Shown: positions 36,660-47,582 of the stretch, one piece after another | How the letters are laid out: each line of letters starts with the position of its first letter | How positions within the stretch are numbered: the first letter of the stretch is position 1 | Assembly (NCBI GenBank): GCA_940671915.1 | Contig: CALNVZ010002418.1 | Location: forward strand, 45,500 to 109,499 | Length of the DNA stretch: 64,000 nucleotides | From: Paracentrotus lividus | Lineage: Eukaryota > Echinodermata > Echinoidea > Camarodonta > Echinidae | Direction of reading: 5' to 3' | Program-made: the position numbers and the translations under genes | The notes under the pieces: model-generated | The model's input: only the letters and a program-made list of their open reading frames with translations | Databases searched by the model: none | Told to the model about the DNA's origin: nothing

Positions 36660-37200
36660 AAACGGGTAGACCGACTAGCTTTAAAGCTAGTCGTAGTGAT
36701 GCCCAGACTAACTAGCTTTAAAGCTAGACAGTCACGACGGACTAGTTTTCTTTCAACACAACCCGGTTATTACGGACTAGCTTTAAAGCTCGTCCGTCTC
36801 TACGGACTAGCTTGAAAGCTAGTCCGTCAAGTTGGTCGGTCACGATGGACTAGCTTTAAAGCTAGTTCGTCGTGACCGACTAGTTTGATGCAGGCGCGGA
36901 TCCAAGAAAATCGAATTGAATGCATTTCGGGGGCCCAATTGTCTGGGGACAAAAGCGGCTCTATTATGTTTACGCATGGGCCCGGTAAGTTCATTGTGTG
37001 ACTCCGGTCTGCGTCCTCTCCTGTGACGGACTAGCATAAAAGCTAGTCGTAGTGATGCCCAGACTGACGAGCTTTTGAGCAGGACTAGCTTTACAGCTAG
37101 TCCGTCAAAGTGTCAAAACTAGTCTGTCGCGCTTGTCTGTTGCGATGTTCTTGCTTCTGTCTTGACCGACTAGCATTACGGACTAGCTTAATATGGCTTC
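36660..37200. repeat. Subterminal array of CTAGCTTTAAAGCTAG palindromes
   Basis: The 20-bp self-complementary word GACTAGCTTTAAAGCTAGTC is exact at 36673-36692. Variants (TAAA/GAAA centres, CTAGTCCGTC flanks) follow near 36712, 36770, 36805, 36848, 37026, 37080 and 37168. Related words recur at 38700-38870, 41775-41800 and 49190-49620. Regularly repeated palindromes beside transposon ends are often protein-binding sites; that is inference here. Confidence 0.85.
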
Positions 37201-38170
37201 ATTAGCCTGTCACAGACGTCATATCTGAAATATTAGAAGACATTTTAAAGATACGATTAAACAACATGTATTTTTTTCACAAGAATTCAAGCCAAACACA
37301 TTTTATTATGATCTTGATGTAAATCAGAAGACAGGAATCAATACAAGAGGCACAATTAGTTAACATAATGGCAATTATCAAATAATGTGATGTTGAGATT
37401 TAATTTGGAAAGTCAAATATAAAATAATTACACTGAAGCCCAGCCGAACAAACAAGTAAATTAGAAGCAATCCATAAAGCTTATAATATGCGTTTTGAAT
37501 TAATACTTATGCTTGCTTGAACTCCGGCGATTTCATGTCACGACTGGGGGGGGGGGGGCCAGAAACACCGCCTATTTTGCCTTAAAATAACATTTAGCAT
37601 TATATTCAACATACATTTTGCCTCTTAATTAGCTTCACTAGCTGATCACTTTAAAAATCGAAGGGAACGATTCCCCATAAAAAAAATCGAGAGTGAAACG
37701 GTCCCCACTGTCCCCCGGGGGTCGCCGCCAATGGCTTGCATTATCATTACTTTTTTGTTGTTGTAGGCCTGTCATTATCTTTCTACGCTTATCTTTCTTG
37801 AGAGCCACCTCTGAAATCCCGAAGTAGTGCCTCTAATCCAATATTCTGTTCTTTTAGATACAAGTAATCTAAAAGAAATAGTGGCACATATATTTATTAT
37901 TAGAATTAGAATTCAATTTTCATTATTTAATGAGATTGTTATCATCGTTGTCAGTAACATACACAAAAATTATAAATTAATTTGGCAAAATTGTTTCGCG
38001 TTGGTGATTATAGCATTAATCTATGCGAAAAAATAACGCGAAAATAATAATCTATGAACTGAAAAATAATGAATTCAAAAAGAGTGCTCACACATGTCAC
38101 ATGAAGGAGATCACCATTATAATAAAAAATCTTCATCAGTTTTACGGGGTATATTGGATCTGCTTCTTTA

Positions 38171-38411
38171 GGGTGGTATCTCACTTCGCGGAAACAAAAA
38201 TGAGACGGATTTGCCAGCATGGCATTGTACTAGATCTGTCTCCTCTGTCGCGGAAACAAAAATGAGACGGATGACACTGTCGCGGAAACAAAAAATGAGA
38301 CAGATGGCAATCCGTCTCATTTTTGTTTCTGCGAAAGAGGAGACAGATCTAGTACAATGCCATGCTGGCAAATCCGTCTCATTTTCGTTTCCGCGAAGTG
38401 AGATACCACCC
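38171..38411. mobile_element. PIF/Harbinger-like MITE (TTA target duplication)
   Basis: The 241-bp element has long inverted arms (GGGTGGTATCTCACTTCGCG at the left, its complement at the right) and TTA on both sides (38168-38170, 38412-38414). The sister copy of the host element (48410-49632) lacks it: around 48530 it reads GTACAG across the equivalent point, an empty site. A 3-bp TTA duplication and G-rich ends fit PIF/Harbinger. Open frames inside are palindrome artefacts. Confidence 0.85.
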
Positions 38412-39131
38412 TTACAGTTTCCTCATTAAATAGAATTCACATACAGATAATACAAATAATAGAGATTTCCTTTTCGCAATGCGCATGTTACTCATCGATG
38501 CTATTCTCCCTGTATTCACTGCTGTTGCTAAGCCGGGCATTCACCAGCAAACTATAAGAATAGACCAGATTCTTAGGTTTTATAGTAACGAGGTAGTCAA
38601 AACAACCTTTGTTTGAGAATAATGCATTCACTGGACTATGTGTATCAAATGCTAGTAGGTCAAATGGGTAAACTGAGTCCACCCACCTACTTTTATTGAG
38701 CTCGTCCGTCATGTCGACGGACGAGCATCAAGTGAGCTAGTCCGTCAAGTTGAGAGATTTAGATTGTAAGCTACTACGTCTCGACGGACTGACATAACGG
38801 ACTAGCTTTAAAACTAGTCCGTCTTGATAGCTTTTAAACTAGTCCGTCTTGACCGACTAGCTTTGTATTGTATTGTATTGTATTTTATTTATTACCAACA
38901 TTGCAAAAAATATACATAAACAGAATTCAATATAAATATGCATTTGGTAAATGGAGCCAACAAATAGCTAAAGCTAGTCTAGGTTGGCCCCGTCTAGTTT
39001 GCTTACTGTGATTATATATACATTTACATAAAGTAAAACCTATGTACAAATTATTACATCATATTTAAAACATATGTACAAATTATTACATCGTATTTTA
39101 CAGTATTTACACTATTTACATACGAAATTAA

Positions 39132-41117
39132 TTAAATATGAATATACTCTGCAAGAAGAATTGCCTTATATGATTGTCTAAAAGCTTTCCGTGATTTAAT
39201 TTTCCTAATATCATTTGGAAGAGCGTTCCATATGACAGCACCTGAATACGAAACAGACTGTTTTCCAAGATTTGTTCTTACTTTGATGAGTGTTATATTC
39301 TTATTTTCGTTGCTTCTTGTCTCGTAAGGGTGTTTAACGAATGAGAAATAATCAATGAAACGATGAGGAAGTTTGTTATTCGACAAATCATGCACGAATG
39401 TTGCAATCATGAGACGATATTGCTTAAAAACATCTAGAATCGATAACTCAGAAAACAAAGGAGCTGAGTGATGATTGAAGGATTTGAATAATATAACACG
39501 AGTAATCCTCTTTTGTATGACCAAAATTCGACTAAGGAATGTTTTGTTTGCAGCTCCCCAGACTTCTAATCCATAAGTAATGTGCGGTAAAATAAATGCA
39601 TTGTATAACATAACCAATATCTTTTTCGATACATAATGTCTGATTCTGTACAGAATACCTGCTTTTTTGCTGGCAACATTACATACATTATTAATATGTT
39701 TCTCCCAGTTAAGTTTCTCATTAATATTAAGACCTATAAATGACACTGTATCAACTAAGTTCAAAACTTTACCTTTTATTTCCAACTGCTCTAAAGTTAA
39801 TATATTTTTATCTCTATTCTGAAAAAGCATATAATTTGTTTTGGATACATTAATAGTAAGTTTATTAGCTTCACACCATGTGACAACATCTGATAGGTGT
39901 TTATTTACTTCTCCTAGTTGTATTCTATTTTCTCCTTTGTCAAATGTGTGAAACAGGCTCGAATCATCAGCAAATAAACGAAATTTGAAATATGAAGAGG
40001 AATTTGATAAATCATTTATATATAGTAAAAAGAGAGTTGGTCCTAAGACTGAACCCTGTGGAACCCCACATGTAATTTCTTTTCTCTGAGATTCCATACC
40101 ATCATAACAAACATACTGATATATGTTATCCAGGTAATTTTTAAACCAGTTTAATGGAAGTCCTCGTATGCCATAATGATTCAGCTTATTTTGCAGCACT
40201 GTATGATCGATTGTATCAAATGCTTTGGCAAAGTCTATGAACATTCCAACAGTTATTCTACCCTCGTCAGTGAAATGTGTTAATTCGTTTATCAAATTTA
40301 TCAGCGAGAGTTTTGTACTATAACCATTTCTGAAACCATATTGATGTTCGCAAAGAATTTTGTTTGTATTCAGAAACTTCATCAAGCGAGCATTCACTAT
40401 TTTTTCAAATACTTTACTTATAATTGGTAATATCGAAATAGGTCGATAATTGCCAGGTAAACACTTCAATCCTTTCTTATATATTGGGATCACTTTAGCT
40501 ATTTTCATATTTTTGGGGAAAACACCTGTCAAGAATGATACATTAAATACATGTGTAAGTGGTTCACAGACATAGTCTACTGCATTAAATAAAAGCCTAG
40601 CAGGTATATTATCATAACCACATGCTTTTGATTGATCAAGATTCATAATTAAGTTTTTCACTTCTGAGCTGATCACCGGTGAGAAGAAGAAAGATTTAGA
40701 TTGACGTTCATTCAAATATTCTGTATGATTAACATTTGAATCGATTTTACTAGCTAATTTTTTGCCTATGTTGACAAAAAATTCATTAATAACATTAGCA
40801 ATGTCCTTTGGAGATGTGTATTCATATGGTACACCATCAATTTCAGATTTTATTTTTTCTATTTTTGTGCTTTTATCACAGGAGTTATTCTTGTTCAATA
40901 ATTCGTTTATATGTTTCCAGGTTTTCTTGCTGTTAGACTTATCCTTTTCAAATAGCTCCCCATAGTACATTTTTTTTGAGGTTCTAACAATCGAAGTAAG
41001 TATATTTCTATATTTCTTATATTTATCGAAATGAACTTTACTAAAACCAGACTTGATCGTCTTGAATACATTTGATGCTTTTTCCGAATTGACTTCTTTA
41101 TCGAGCGTGTTATCCAT
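39132..41117 (-). CDS. LINE ORF2 reverse transcriptase region, intact 661-codon frame
   Basis: It encodes the linker and reverse transcriptase of the LINE. Seen in order: YDNIPARLL, KVIPIYKKG, NYRPISILPIISKVFEKI, YGFRNGYST, FIDFAKAFDTIDH (first catalytic Asp), GVPQGSVLGPTLFLLYIND, FRLFADDSSLF (catalytic DD) and a thumb with FIGLNINEKLNWEKHI. The C-terminus has HITYGLEVWG, RVILFKSFNHHSAPLFSEL and AVIWNALPNDIRKIKSRKAF. This domain order is standard for jockey/CR1/L2-group non-LTR elements. Translation probably does not start at the first ATG of this frame; it is the continuation of the endonuclease frame upstream, separated by a frameshift around 41120-41240. All catalytic residues are intact, unlike the other LINEs here. 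Confidence 0.9.
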   Translation of the reverse strand: MDNTLDKEVNSEKASNVFKTIKSGFSKVHFDKYKKYRNILTSIVRTSKKMYYGELFEKDKSNSKKTWKHINELLNKNNSCDKSTKIEKIKSEIDGVPYEYTSPKDIANVINEFFVNIGKKLASKIDSNVNHTEYLNERQSKSFFFSPVISSEVKNLIMNLDQSKACGYDNIPARLLFNAVDYVCEPLTHVFNVSFLTGVFPKNMKIAKVIPIYKKGLKCLPGNYRPISILPIISKVFEKIVNARLMKFLNTNKILCEHQYGFRNGYSTKLSLINLINELTHFTDEGRITVGMFIDFAKAFDTIDHTVLQNKLNHYGIRGLPLNWFKNYLDNIYQYVCYDGMESQRKEITCGVPQGSVLGPTLFLLYINDLSNSSSYFKFRLFADDSSLFHTFDKGENRIQLGEVNKHLSDVVTWCEANKLTINVSKTNYMLFQNRDKNILTLEQLEIKGKVLNLVDTVSFIGLNINEKLNWEKHINNVCNVASKKAGILYRIRHYVSKKILVMLYNAFILPHITYGLEVWGAANKTFLSRILVIQKRITRVILFKSFNHHSAPLFSELSILDVFKQYRLMIATFVHDLSNNKLPHRFIDYFSFVKHPYETRSNENKNITLIKVRTNLGKQSVSYSGAVIWNALPNDIRKIKSRKAFRQSYKAILLAEYIHI

Positions 41118-41119
41118 GG

Positions 41120-41779
41120 TTTATTTGTTTTCTTTGATGCCACATGTATCTCCTCAATGGGAGCATTTTTATCGCATACCTCTAAAAACATCTCACAGAA
41201 TTTATCATACGCCTCGTTTGGCTCGAAACAATCATATACATCAATTTACATTCATCATATCATTTTTAAAGGAATCGACAGAAAAATGTCGAAAGTTCCT
41301 GAGTAGTATTGTTTTCTTCTCCTGTATATTGCATTGAAATTTCTCAAAAGTGGCATAAATTGGAAGATGATCGGATATTCCAGCCTCAACACAACCTGAA
41401 TGAATACAACATGATGAAATATTTGTATAAATATGATCGATAAGGGTTGCACTTGAACTAGTAATTCGTGTTGGTGAAGAAATCACCTGGCTTAAACCAA
41501 ACGATTGCATAAGGCGTATTAAATAATTACTTTTATCTTCTTTAGACGATAAATCCATATTGAAATCACCCAAAATGATACATAGATTCTTGTCTAAATT
41601 CAATTTCTGCAATAAACTTTTAAGTTCTGAATTGAATTCATCTATATTCGTTCCTGGTTTTCTGTATATTACTCCAAATATAATGCTTACATTTTGAACA
41701 TGTATTTTTAACCAAAGACACTCGGCATTTGGTAATGATAAATCATTAATTCGAGAATAGTTTAAGGAATGATTTAAAG
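41120..41779 (-). pseudogene. LINE ORF2 endonuclease C-terminal part, truncated
   Basis: Reading from 41779 on the - strand gives the C-terminal half of an APE-type endonuclease: GVIYRKPGTNIDEF, ILGDFNMDL (metal-site region), SSPTRITSSSATLIDHIYTN and AGISDHLPIYATF (catalytic S-D-H). The N-terminal half was lost by 5' truncation. The M-D-G start codon belongs to the flanking palindrome repeat, not the LINE. At least one frameshift separates it from the reverse transcriptase. Confidence 0.85.
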
Positions 41780-41818
41780 CTAGTCCGTCCACTGACGGAC
41801 GAGGTTAGGTTTTCAGTG

Positions 41819-42512
41819 TAGTGTGCGGGTGCCAGTAGCTACCTTAGGTGAGATGAGAGCAGACATATTTGAAGGAGCGAGATCGTGTTTGGATTTGAAG
41901 GCTAGAAGCAGAATCTTGAAGATGATACGTTGGGAAATCGGGAGCCAGTGCAGCGATCTCAGGATTGGGGTGATGTGTTCTAACTTCCTTGAGCGGGTAA
42001 TCAGTCTAGCGGCACTGTTTTGAAGATGTTGCAGATGTGATAACTGAGTGATCGGAATGCCAACTAGTATACTTTTACAGTAATCTAAGTGGGTAGTCAC
42101 GAAATCATGAATCAATCTTTCGGCACTTGCTTTATTCAGATATTTCCGAATCTTTCCAATTTTTGAAATGCCAAAACCCGCTGCTCTAGATGTGTCGGAT
42201 GTGTTGTTTCATAGTAAAGTTGATGTCCATTACAACACCTAGATTACGAACGGTGTCGGCGGGAGATAAAGTCGTCGCCAACAACCAATGGAGGGAGAGG
42301 AGTGGACTTTCTGAACTGAGAAGTGATATGGATAACCTCAGTCTTGGCTCCGTCTAGCATCAATTGGTGGTCTGATGACGAACGTCGAATGGCCGTCTGT
42401 AACATCTGTGTGTGCTCCCTGATTGACAACAGAGTAGAGTTGAGTGTCAATAGCATAATTATACTGTATATTGGAGTCGTGGATTGGAATCAATGATATC
42501 AGTCAGCGGGCC
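41819..42512 (-). pseudogene. L2-like LINE, segment 2 (RT palm end and thumb)
   Basis: On the - strand: PLTDIIDSNPRLQYTV, then a decayed Y-A-I-D-T-Q-L-Y (normally YADDTQLY), HQLMLDGAKTEVIHITSQF, a gap with frame changes, FVTTHLDYCKSILVGIP, QNSAARLITR and LRSLHWLPISQRIIFKILLL. These are hallmark L2/CR1 blocks. The segment begins at the 9-bp duplication left by the Mutator-like insertion and ends at the TA duplication of the palindrome element. Confidence 0.85.
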
Positions 42513-42654
42513 GCGATTTTTTTTTCCGTACCACTAACGCGTCACATCGGCGAATTTTACTCCACGGGGCGACTTGCTTTGAGGCCGTCGTCACTATAGT
42601 TAGACAGTAGGCATGCGCATGGACTTTGCCGATTTTGTTCAATAGTGTGGGCAC

Positions 42655-44740
42655 CTATGTCGTTTCGTTTGCAAGTCATGTTAATGTTTGGCAACATCTA
42701 TATATATGTTCTACTTGATCACACGAATCAGAAAATATATGTCGCCAATTTTTTAATTGACCTTTTGTGACCCAAAATGAAGGTCAAAGGTCAGGCTTCA
42801 TTAACATAAACATAATTTAGTTCAAATTGTGTCAAATTTGTATCAAATTGTAGGTAATGTTATAACTAGCAATTAAGTCCATTATCATTTTTTCACCCGA
42901 CCAGTCAGTTTTGAGCAATATGCAAATTAGTTTATTTATGCATAATTGAATGCATAATAGAGTCAAGTTGAACGCCGATCAGACACAACATATCCATAGA
43001 CAATATTAATAAACACTAATCAAGATTAAAACGTTAATCATACTAGTCTAATATTGTTGCCACATTCTGGTGACCCTTACGACCTTGAAAATAGGTCAAA
43101 GGTCAATTTATATGATGATTAACAACCTGGAAATGGCATTAATTTGGCAAAAACCGAATTTCCTATGAACTTTGACCTTATTTCTAGGTCAAATGTGTCA
43201 ACTAAAAATAAGTCAAACTCTATTTTTTGCTTGATGGCATCATGGAAAACATATTCAAGTGAGTTGCCAAGAAAGTTAAGCTTATACGACCAACAGGTCA
43301 AAGGTCAAAGTTCAAGAAAGATGTTTTGGCCAAAGTGTTTTGTCTTGACCTTAGTCTTATTGGGCCGTATTACTTGAAATATGTTATTGAACACTGTTAA
43401 TGTGTTCTTCTTGATTCCATGAACCAGGAAATGTTCGTTTTCATTGACCTTTGACCTTTAAATGAGGTGAAAAATCCAAACAATACACAGTTTCTACTAT
43501 TTCCAGATTTTTTAGCATCATGTTATTTGAACTTTGACCTTAACTTGAGGTCATATGTGTCAATGAAAAATAATAGCAACGTTGATATTCTGGTTCATGG
43601 TATCAAGGGATCATGTAGAACTGCTGTTATCAAAATTATTAAGTTAATAAGGCTAAACAGGACTTTGATCAAGACAGAATCTCTGGCCCTTACGTATTCC
43701 TTAAACTTTCTATGTGTGTCTTGACCTTTGTTTTATTGGCCATATTAGAGCTTAATAATTTTGATAATCATAGTTATTCTTGTTTTACTTGTTCCCATAA
43801 ATCAGAATATCAATGTTGCTATTCTCTTTCATTGACATATATGACCTCAAGTTAAGGTCAAAGTTCAAATAACGTGACCCTAAAAATCTGGAAATAGTAG
43901 AAACTATGTATTTTTTGCTCTTTTTACTTTATTCAAAGGTCATAGGTCAATAAAAACGAACATTTCTTGGTTCATGGAATCAAGTAGAACACATTAACAG
44001 TGTTCAATAACATATTTCAAGTAATACGGCCCAATAAGACTAAGGTCAAGACAAAAAACTTTGGCCAAAACGTCTTTCATGAACTTTGACCTTTGACCTG
44101 TTGCTCGTATAAGCTTAACTTTGTCGGCAGCTAACATGAATATGATTTCCTTGATGCCATCAACAAAAAAATAGACGTCGTCATATTTTTGCATGACACA
44201 TTAGACCTAGAAATAAGGTCAAAGTTCATAGAAAATTTGTTTTTTGCCAAATTAATGCCATTTCCAGGTTGTTAATCATCATATAAATTGACCTTTGACC
44301 TATTTTCAAGGTTAAAAGGGTCACCAGAATGTGGCAACAATATTAGACTAGTATGATTCATGTTTTAATCTTGGTTAGTTTTTTTATTAATATTGTCTAT
44401 GGATATGTTGTGTCTGATCGCCTTTCAACTTGACTCTATTACGCATTCAATTATGCATAAATAAACTAATTTGCATATTGCTCAAAACTGACTGGTCGGG
44501 TGAAAAAGTGATAATTGACTTAATTGCTAGTTATAACATTACCTACAATTTGATACCAAATTTGACACAATTTGAACAAAATTATGTTTATGTTAATGAA
44601 GCCTGACCTTTGACCTTCATTTTGGGTCACAAAAGGTCAATTAAAAAATTGGCGACATATATTTTCTGATTCGTGTGATCAAGTAGAACATATATATAGA
44701 TGTTGCCAAACATTAACATGACTTGCAAACGAAACCTATA
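42655..44740. repeat. Inner foldback with about 1-kb arms, centre near 43698
   Basis: The left arm from GTTTCGTTTGCAAGTCATG (42662) is mirrored by CATGACTTGCAAACGAAAC (44718-44736). Blocks pair along the whole length, including CGCCAATTTTTTAATTGACC and TGACTGGTCGGGTGAAAAA. Left and right arms differ by scattered substitutions. The 60-85-codon frames inside are mirror artefacts. Confidence 0.9.
42781..44616. promoter_or_regulatory. Eight perfect DR1 (AGGTCA-N-AGGTCA) motifs
   Basis: Exact AGGTCA direct repeats with one spacer base occur at 42781, 43093, 43295 and 43937 on + and at 43445, 44087, 44289 and 44604 as the complement TGACCTTTGACCT. The site at 43295 is followed by a third half-site, AGTTCA. 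DR1 is the established binding site of RXR, HNF4, COUP-TF and PPAR nuclear receptors. The positions are symmetric about the centre of the foldback, so four ancestral sites were doubled. Binding is inference. Confidence 0.75.
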
Positions 44741-46525
44741 TTTTCCCCACTGGATGCCACACTACAAATCGAGTCTTGCAATGATCGACTGTCACGTAGT
44801 TTATAATTCAGACCCTTTTGATGATGAGGATAATCCACATCATTTATGAATTGAGATTGATTATATTTATTGTCCATTCTGAAATTCTTTTAACAACGGC
44901 TTCACAAATAATAGAACTTAAATTACATTTACAAGACATATATACAAATATACAAATTCATTACAGTTAATCTACAATAGATAATACATTACATTTATAA
45001 GAAAATATACAAATTTATTTCACGGATTGATGAAATTGGAGAGAACTTTCTTCATTAATTGTTATAATTGTTACTTTAAATGTTATTAAATGTCTTAATA
45101 ACTCAATTATATTGAAAGTTCAGCGAAAAGAAAAAGAAAAAAGAGTAGGGCAGAGATAAAGAAGGAAATTAAAAGTTGATAGAAGAAAAAGAAAAAGAAG
45201 AAAGAGAAAGAAAAAGAAGAAAGAAGAAAAAGAAAGAGAATAATTTAGGAACATCGAAATCGCCCCCCCCCCCCCCCCCCATCTTGAAATCCTGGATCCA
45301 CCACTTAGTGTGAGATCCTATGCAGTTTCTTTTGTAAGTCATGTTAATGTTTGGCAACATCTTTATGTTTTACATGATCACACGAATCAGAAAATATATG
45401 TCGCCAATTTTTTAATTGACCTTTTGTGAACCAAAATGAAAGTCAAAGGTCAAGCTTCATTAATATAATTTTGATCAAAATGTGTCAACTTTGGTATCAA
45501 ATTGTAGGTAATTTTATAACTAGCAATTAAGTGAATTATTATTTTTCACCAGACCAGTCAGTTTTGAGCAATATGCAAATTAGTTTATTTATGCATATTT
45601 GAATGCATAATAGAGTCAAGCTGAACGGCGATCAGACACAACATATCCATAGACAATATTAATAAATGAATGAAAACGAACATTGCCTGGTTCATGGGAT
45701 AATGTAGAACACATTAACAGTGTTTAATAAATTATTTCGAGTAACATGGGCCAATAAGACTTAAATCAAGACCAAAAACTATTAAACAACACTGAAACAT
45801 TGATGTTCCTTCTTTCTTTCTTTTTTTTAATTCCATAACAACACTCTGTTTTAGAGGTCTTATCAGATTTTTTTTTTCCTACATAAATTTAGAAAATTTA
45901 TTTCACAAGGAGTCATAAATTACTGTAGATCTACACGACAAACATGTAAAATAAACTTCAGGAATTTCACAGTGCATATTGTAAAAAAGATACATTTTTA
46001 TATTTCATAATAGTGGTTCACAATCATATGAAATGTTTTATTATTTCTATTACACGGAAACTTAAGCATTACTTGTTTTTAGCGGGACTATCTCCATCCA
46101 GCCAAAGAGAAAAAATAATTATAGAGATGATAGTTTATCGTAATTGCAGTCATATGTTCTCGAATATATTTTCAGTTTGAGACATGAAAATTAATAAGAG
46201 AAACGTAGACGTTCCAATAAAAAATTCATGTTTGGAAACAAAAATTTCTGTCAATGCACATGAGAAATATTCATGAGAAAAGATTTTCCGATTTCTCAAA
46301 AGAAGTACACAAAAAAAGAGTCTGAATGATAAAACTACACACATTACAATACACTACGTATAATGCCGATCAAGCATGAGCAAGACTCGACTGGAACACC
46401 TCAAATCATGCAAGTCCACGCGCATGCGCACTGTCTAACTCTAGCGACGACGGCCTCAAATCAAGTCGCTCCGTGGAATAAAATTAGCCGATGTGACGCA
46501 TTAGTGGTACGGGAAAAAAAATCGC

Positions 46526-47582
46526 CAGTGGGCCAGTGTACAAGATGTATTCAAGTGGGCCTTTGACGGACCCTTGGGGGACACCCACGGGAGAGGGAAG
46601 AACTGAGAGTAGGTTCCGTTGAAGGCGATCCTCTGTTGGCGGTTCTCAAGGTAGGATTTCAGCCATTTCAACGCTTGACCTCGAATACCATAAGTGCCTT
46701 GTAAGATGTTGATCAGGTGCACGTGGTTGATCGTCTCAAACGCTGCCGAATAGTCCAGCATGATCAAAATTGCTTCATCTCCTATTTTAATGGTTAGAAG
46801 AAGATCGCCCATGACTTTTACAAGTGTGGTCTCTGTTGAGTGGAAGCTTCTATAAGCTGACAGCATAGCAAGAAACATCCCATGCTTCTGTAAATAAGCA
46901 CGAAGTTGCGCTGATATCACCTTCTCTAAGATCTTTGCAAAAAACATGAAGTTGGCAACGGGACGATAGTTCTGAAAATCGTTGCAGTCTAGATTGTGCT
47001 TTTTCAAAAGAGGCGTCACAAGAGCCGATTTGAAAGGTTCTGGCACTTTACCTGATGACAGAGAAGAGTTCAACATCCTTGTGATACAGGGCAATAGTTC
47101 ATCAAGGCATGTTTTCACTAACCACGTTGGCACCGGGTCTAGTGGACCCTAGTGATTTCGAAGCAGATTTCTTGATAAGTGTTCTCACTTTATTCTCAGT
47201 GACGGGCTCGAAATCGGTGAAACTATGATCAGTCAGCGGTGTATCAGTTAAAGTTCCGAGATTGCTGGAAGTATCTGCCTCAGAAAAACTACTGAGATTC
47301 AACACTATATTCCGGATTTTACCGCGAGAGAATTCACCGAACTGTCTGCTAATGCCTTGTCACTATTTCGATCTGGAAGAACAACTTTGTGACCTGAACT
47401 GGTGAACTTTTTGACGAATCTGAAAAGCTGCTCTGTGTCGCTATCAGCTATTTCGGCGATCAGGTAGTCAGACTTTGCCTTGTTGAGAGTTTTGTCATAC
47501 TGCTTACAAGCTTTACCATATATTTGCTTGTGTACAGTGAGTCCAGATTTTACCATCTTCCGTAAATCTGCTCGTCGCTTAA
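46526..47582 (-). pseudogene. L2-like LINE, segment 3 (linker and RT fingers/palm)
   Basis: On the - strand, from 47582: KRRADLRKMVKSGLTVHKQI, KAKSDYLIAEIADS, QLFRFVKKF, then TWLVKTCLDELLPCITRMLN, PEPFKSALVTPLLKK, FQNYRPVANFMFFAKILEKV, LSAYRSFHSTETTLVKV, MLDYSAAFETINH (palm A) and YGIRGQALKWLKSYLENR, ending in GVPQGSVKGPLEYILYTGPL after a frameshift. The blocks P-x-W-L-[LV]-K-x-C-L, S-A-Y-R-x-x-H-S-T-E-T and L-D-x-S-A-A-F-[DE]-T-[IV]-[ND]-H identify an L2-clade element. The palm Asp is preserved but frameshifts near 47305 and 47130 kill it. Confidence 0.88.

Larger units (their letters stand above)
38866..41779 (-). mobile_element. Young jockey/CR1-group LINE, 5'-truncated, with AATAC tail
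   Basis: On the - strand the element begins inside the endonuclease domain near 41779 and ends in a tail of four AATAC units (38866-38885 on +). Its flanks are the two halves of a CTAGCTTT|AAAGCTAG palindrome, so it landed at the centre of that repeat. The target duplication is absent or at most TTT. It has the longest intact reverse-transcriptase frame in the window and is the innermost layer of the nest, so it is probably the most recent insertion. Confidence 0.88.
36648..41818. mobile_element. Palindrome-rich TIR element, copy 1 (TA target site)
   Basis: It starts with CACTGAAAACTTAAACGGG and ends with GAGGTTAGGTTTTCAGTG. The LINE around it reads ...ACAC-TA-CGATC..., and TA is present on both sides (36646-36647 and 41819-41820), so the target duplication is TA, as in Tc1/mariner-type elements. 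Inside are subterminal arrays of the palindrome GACTAGCTTTAAAGCTAGTC, a PIF/Harbinger-like MITE (38171-38411) and a complete 3' portion of a LINE (38866-41779). A shorter inverted copy lies at 48410-49632. No transposase frame is seen, so it is non-autonomous. Confidence 0.85.
42513..46525. mobile_element. Mutator-like foldback element with 9-bp target duplication
   Basis: Terminal inverted repeats of about 115 bp face each other: GCGATTTTTTTTTCCGTACC at 42513 and GGTACGGGAAAAAAAATCGC ending at 46525. They remain alignable through the GAGGCCGTCG and GTTAGACAGT blocks. Flanks are CAGCGGGCC (42504-42512) and CAGTGGGCC (46526-46534), a 9-bp duplication with one C/T difference. Long TIRs plus a 9-bp duplication is the Mutator/MULE signature. 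The disrupted LINE reads GVPQGSVKGPLEYILYTGPL and resumes at PLTDII, so the duplication lies inside the host reading. No transposase frame is seen. It contains an inner foldback (42655-44740), a partial third arm (45330-45780) and a purine/poly-C insert (45130-45300). Confidence 0.88.

Noticed and set aside
42781..44616. Coding interpretation of the 60-85-codon frames in the inner foldback
   Set aside because: They occur in mirror positions on both strands and carry no domain.
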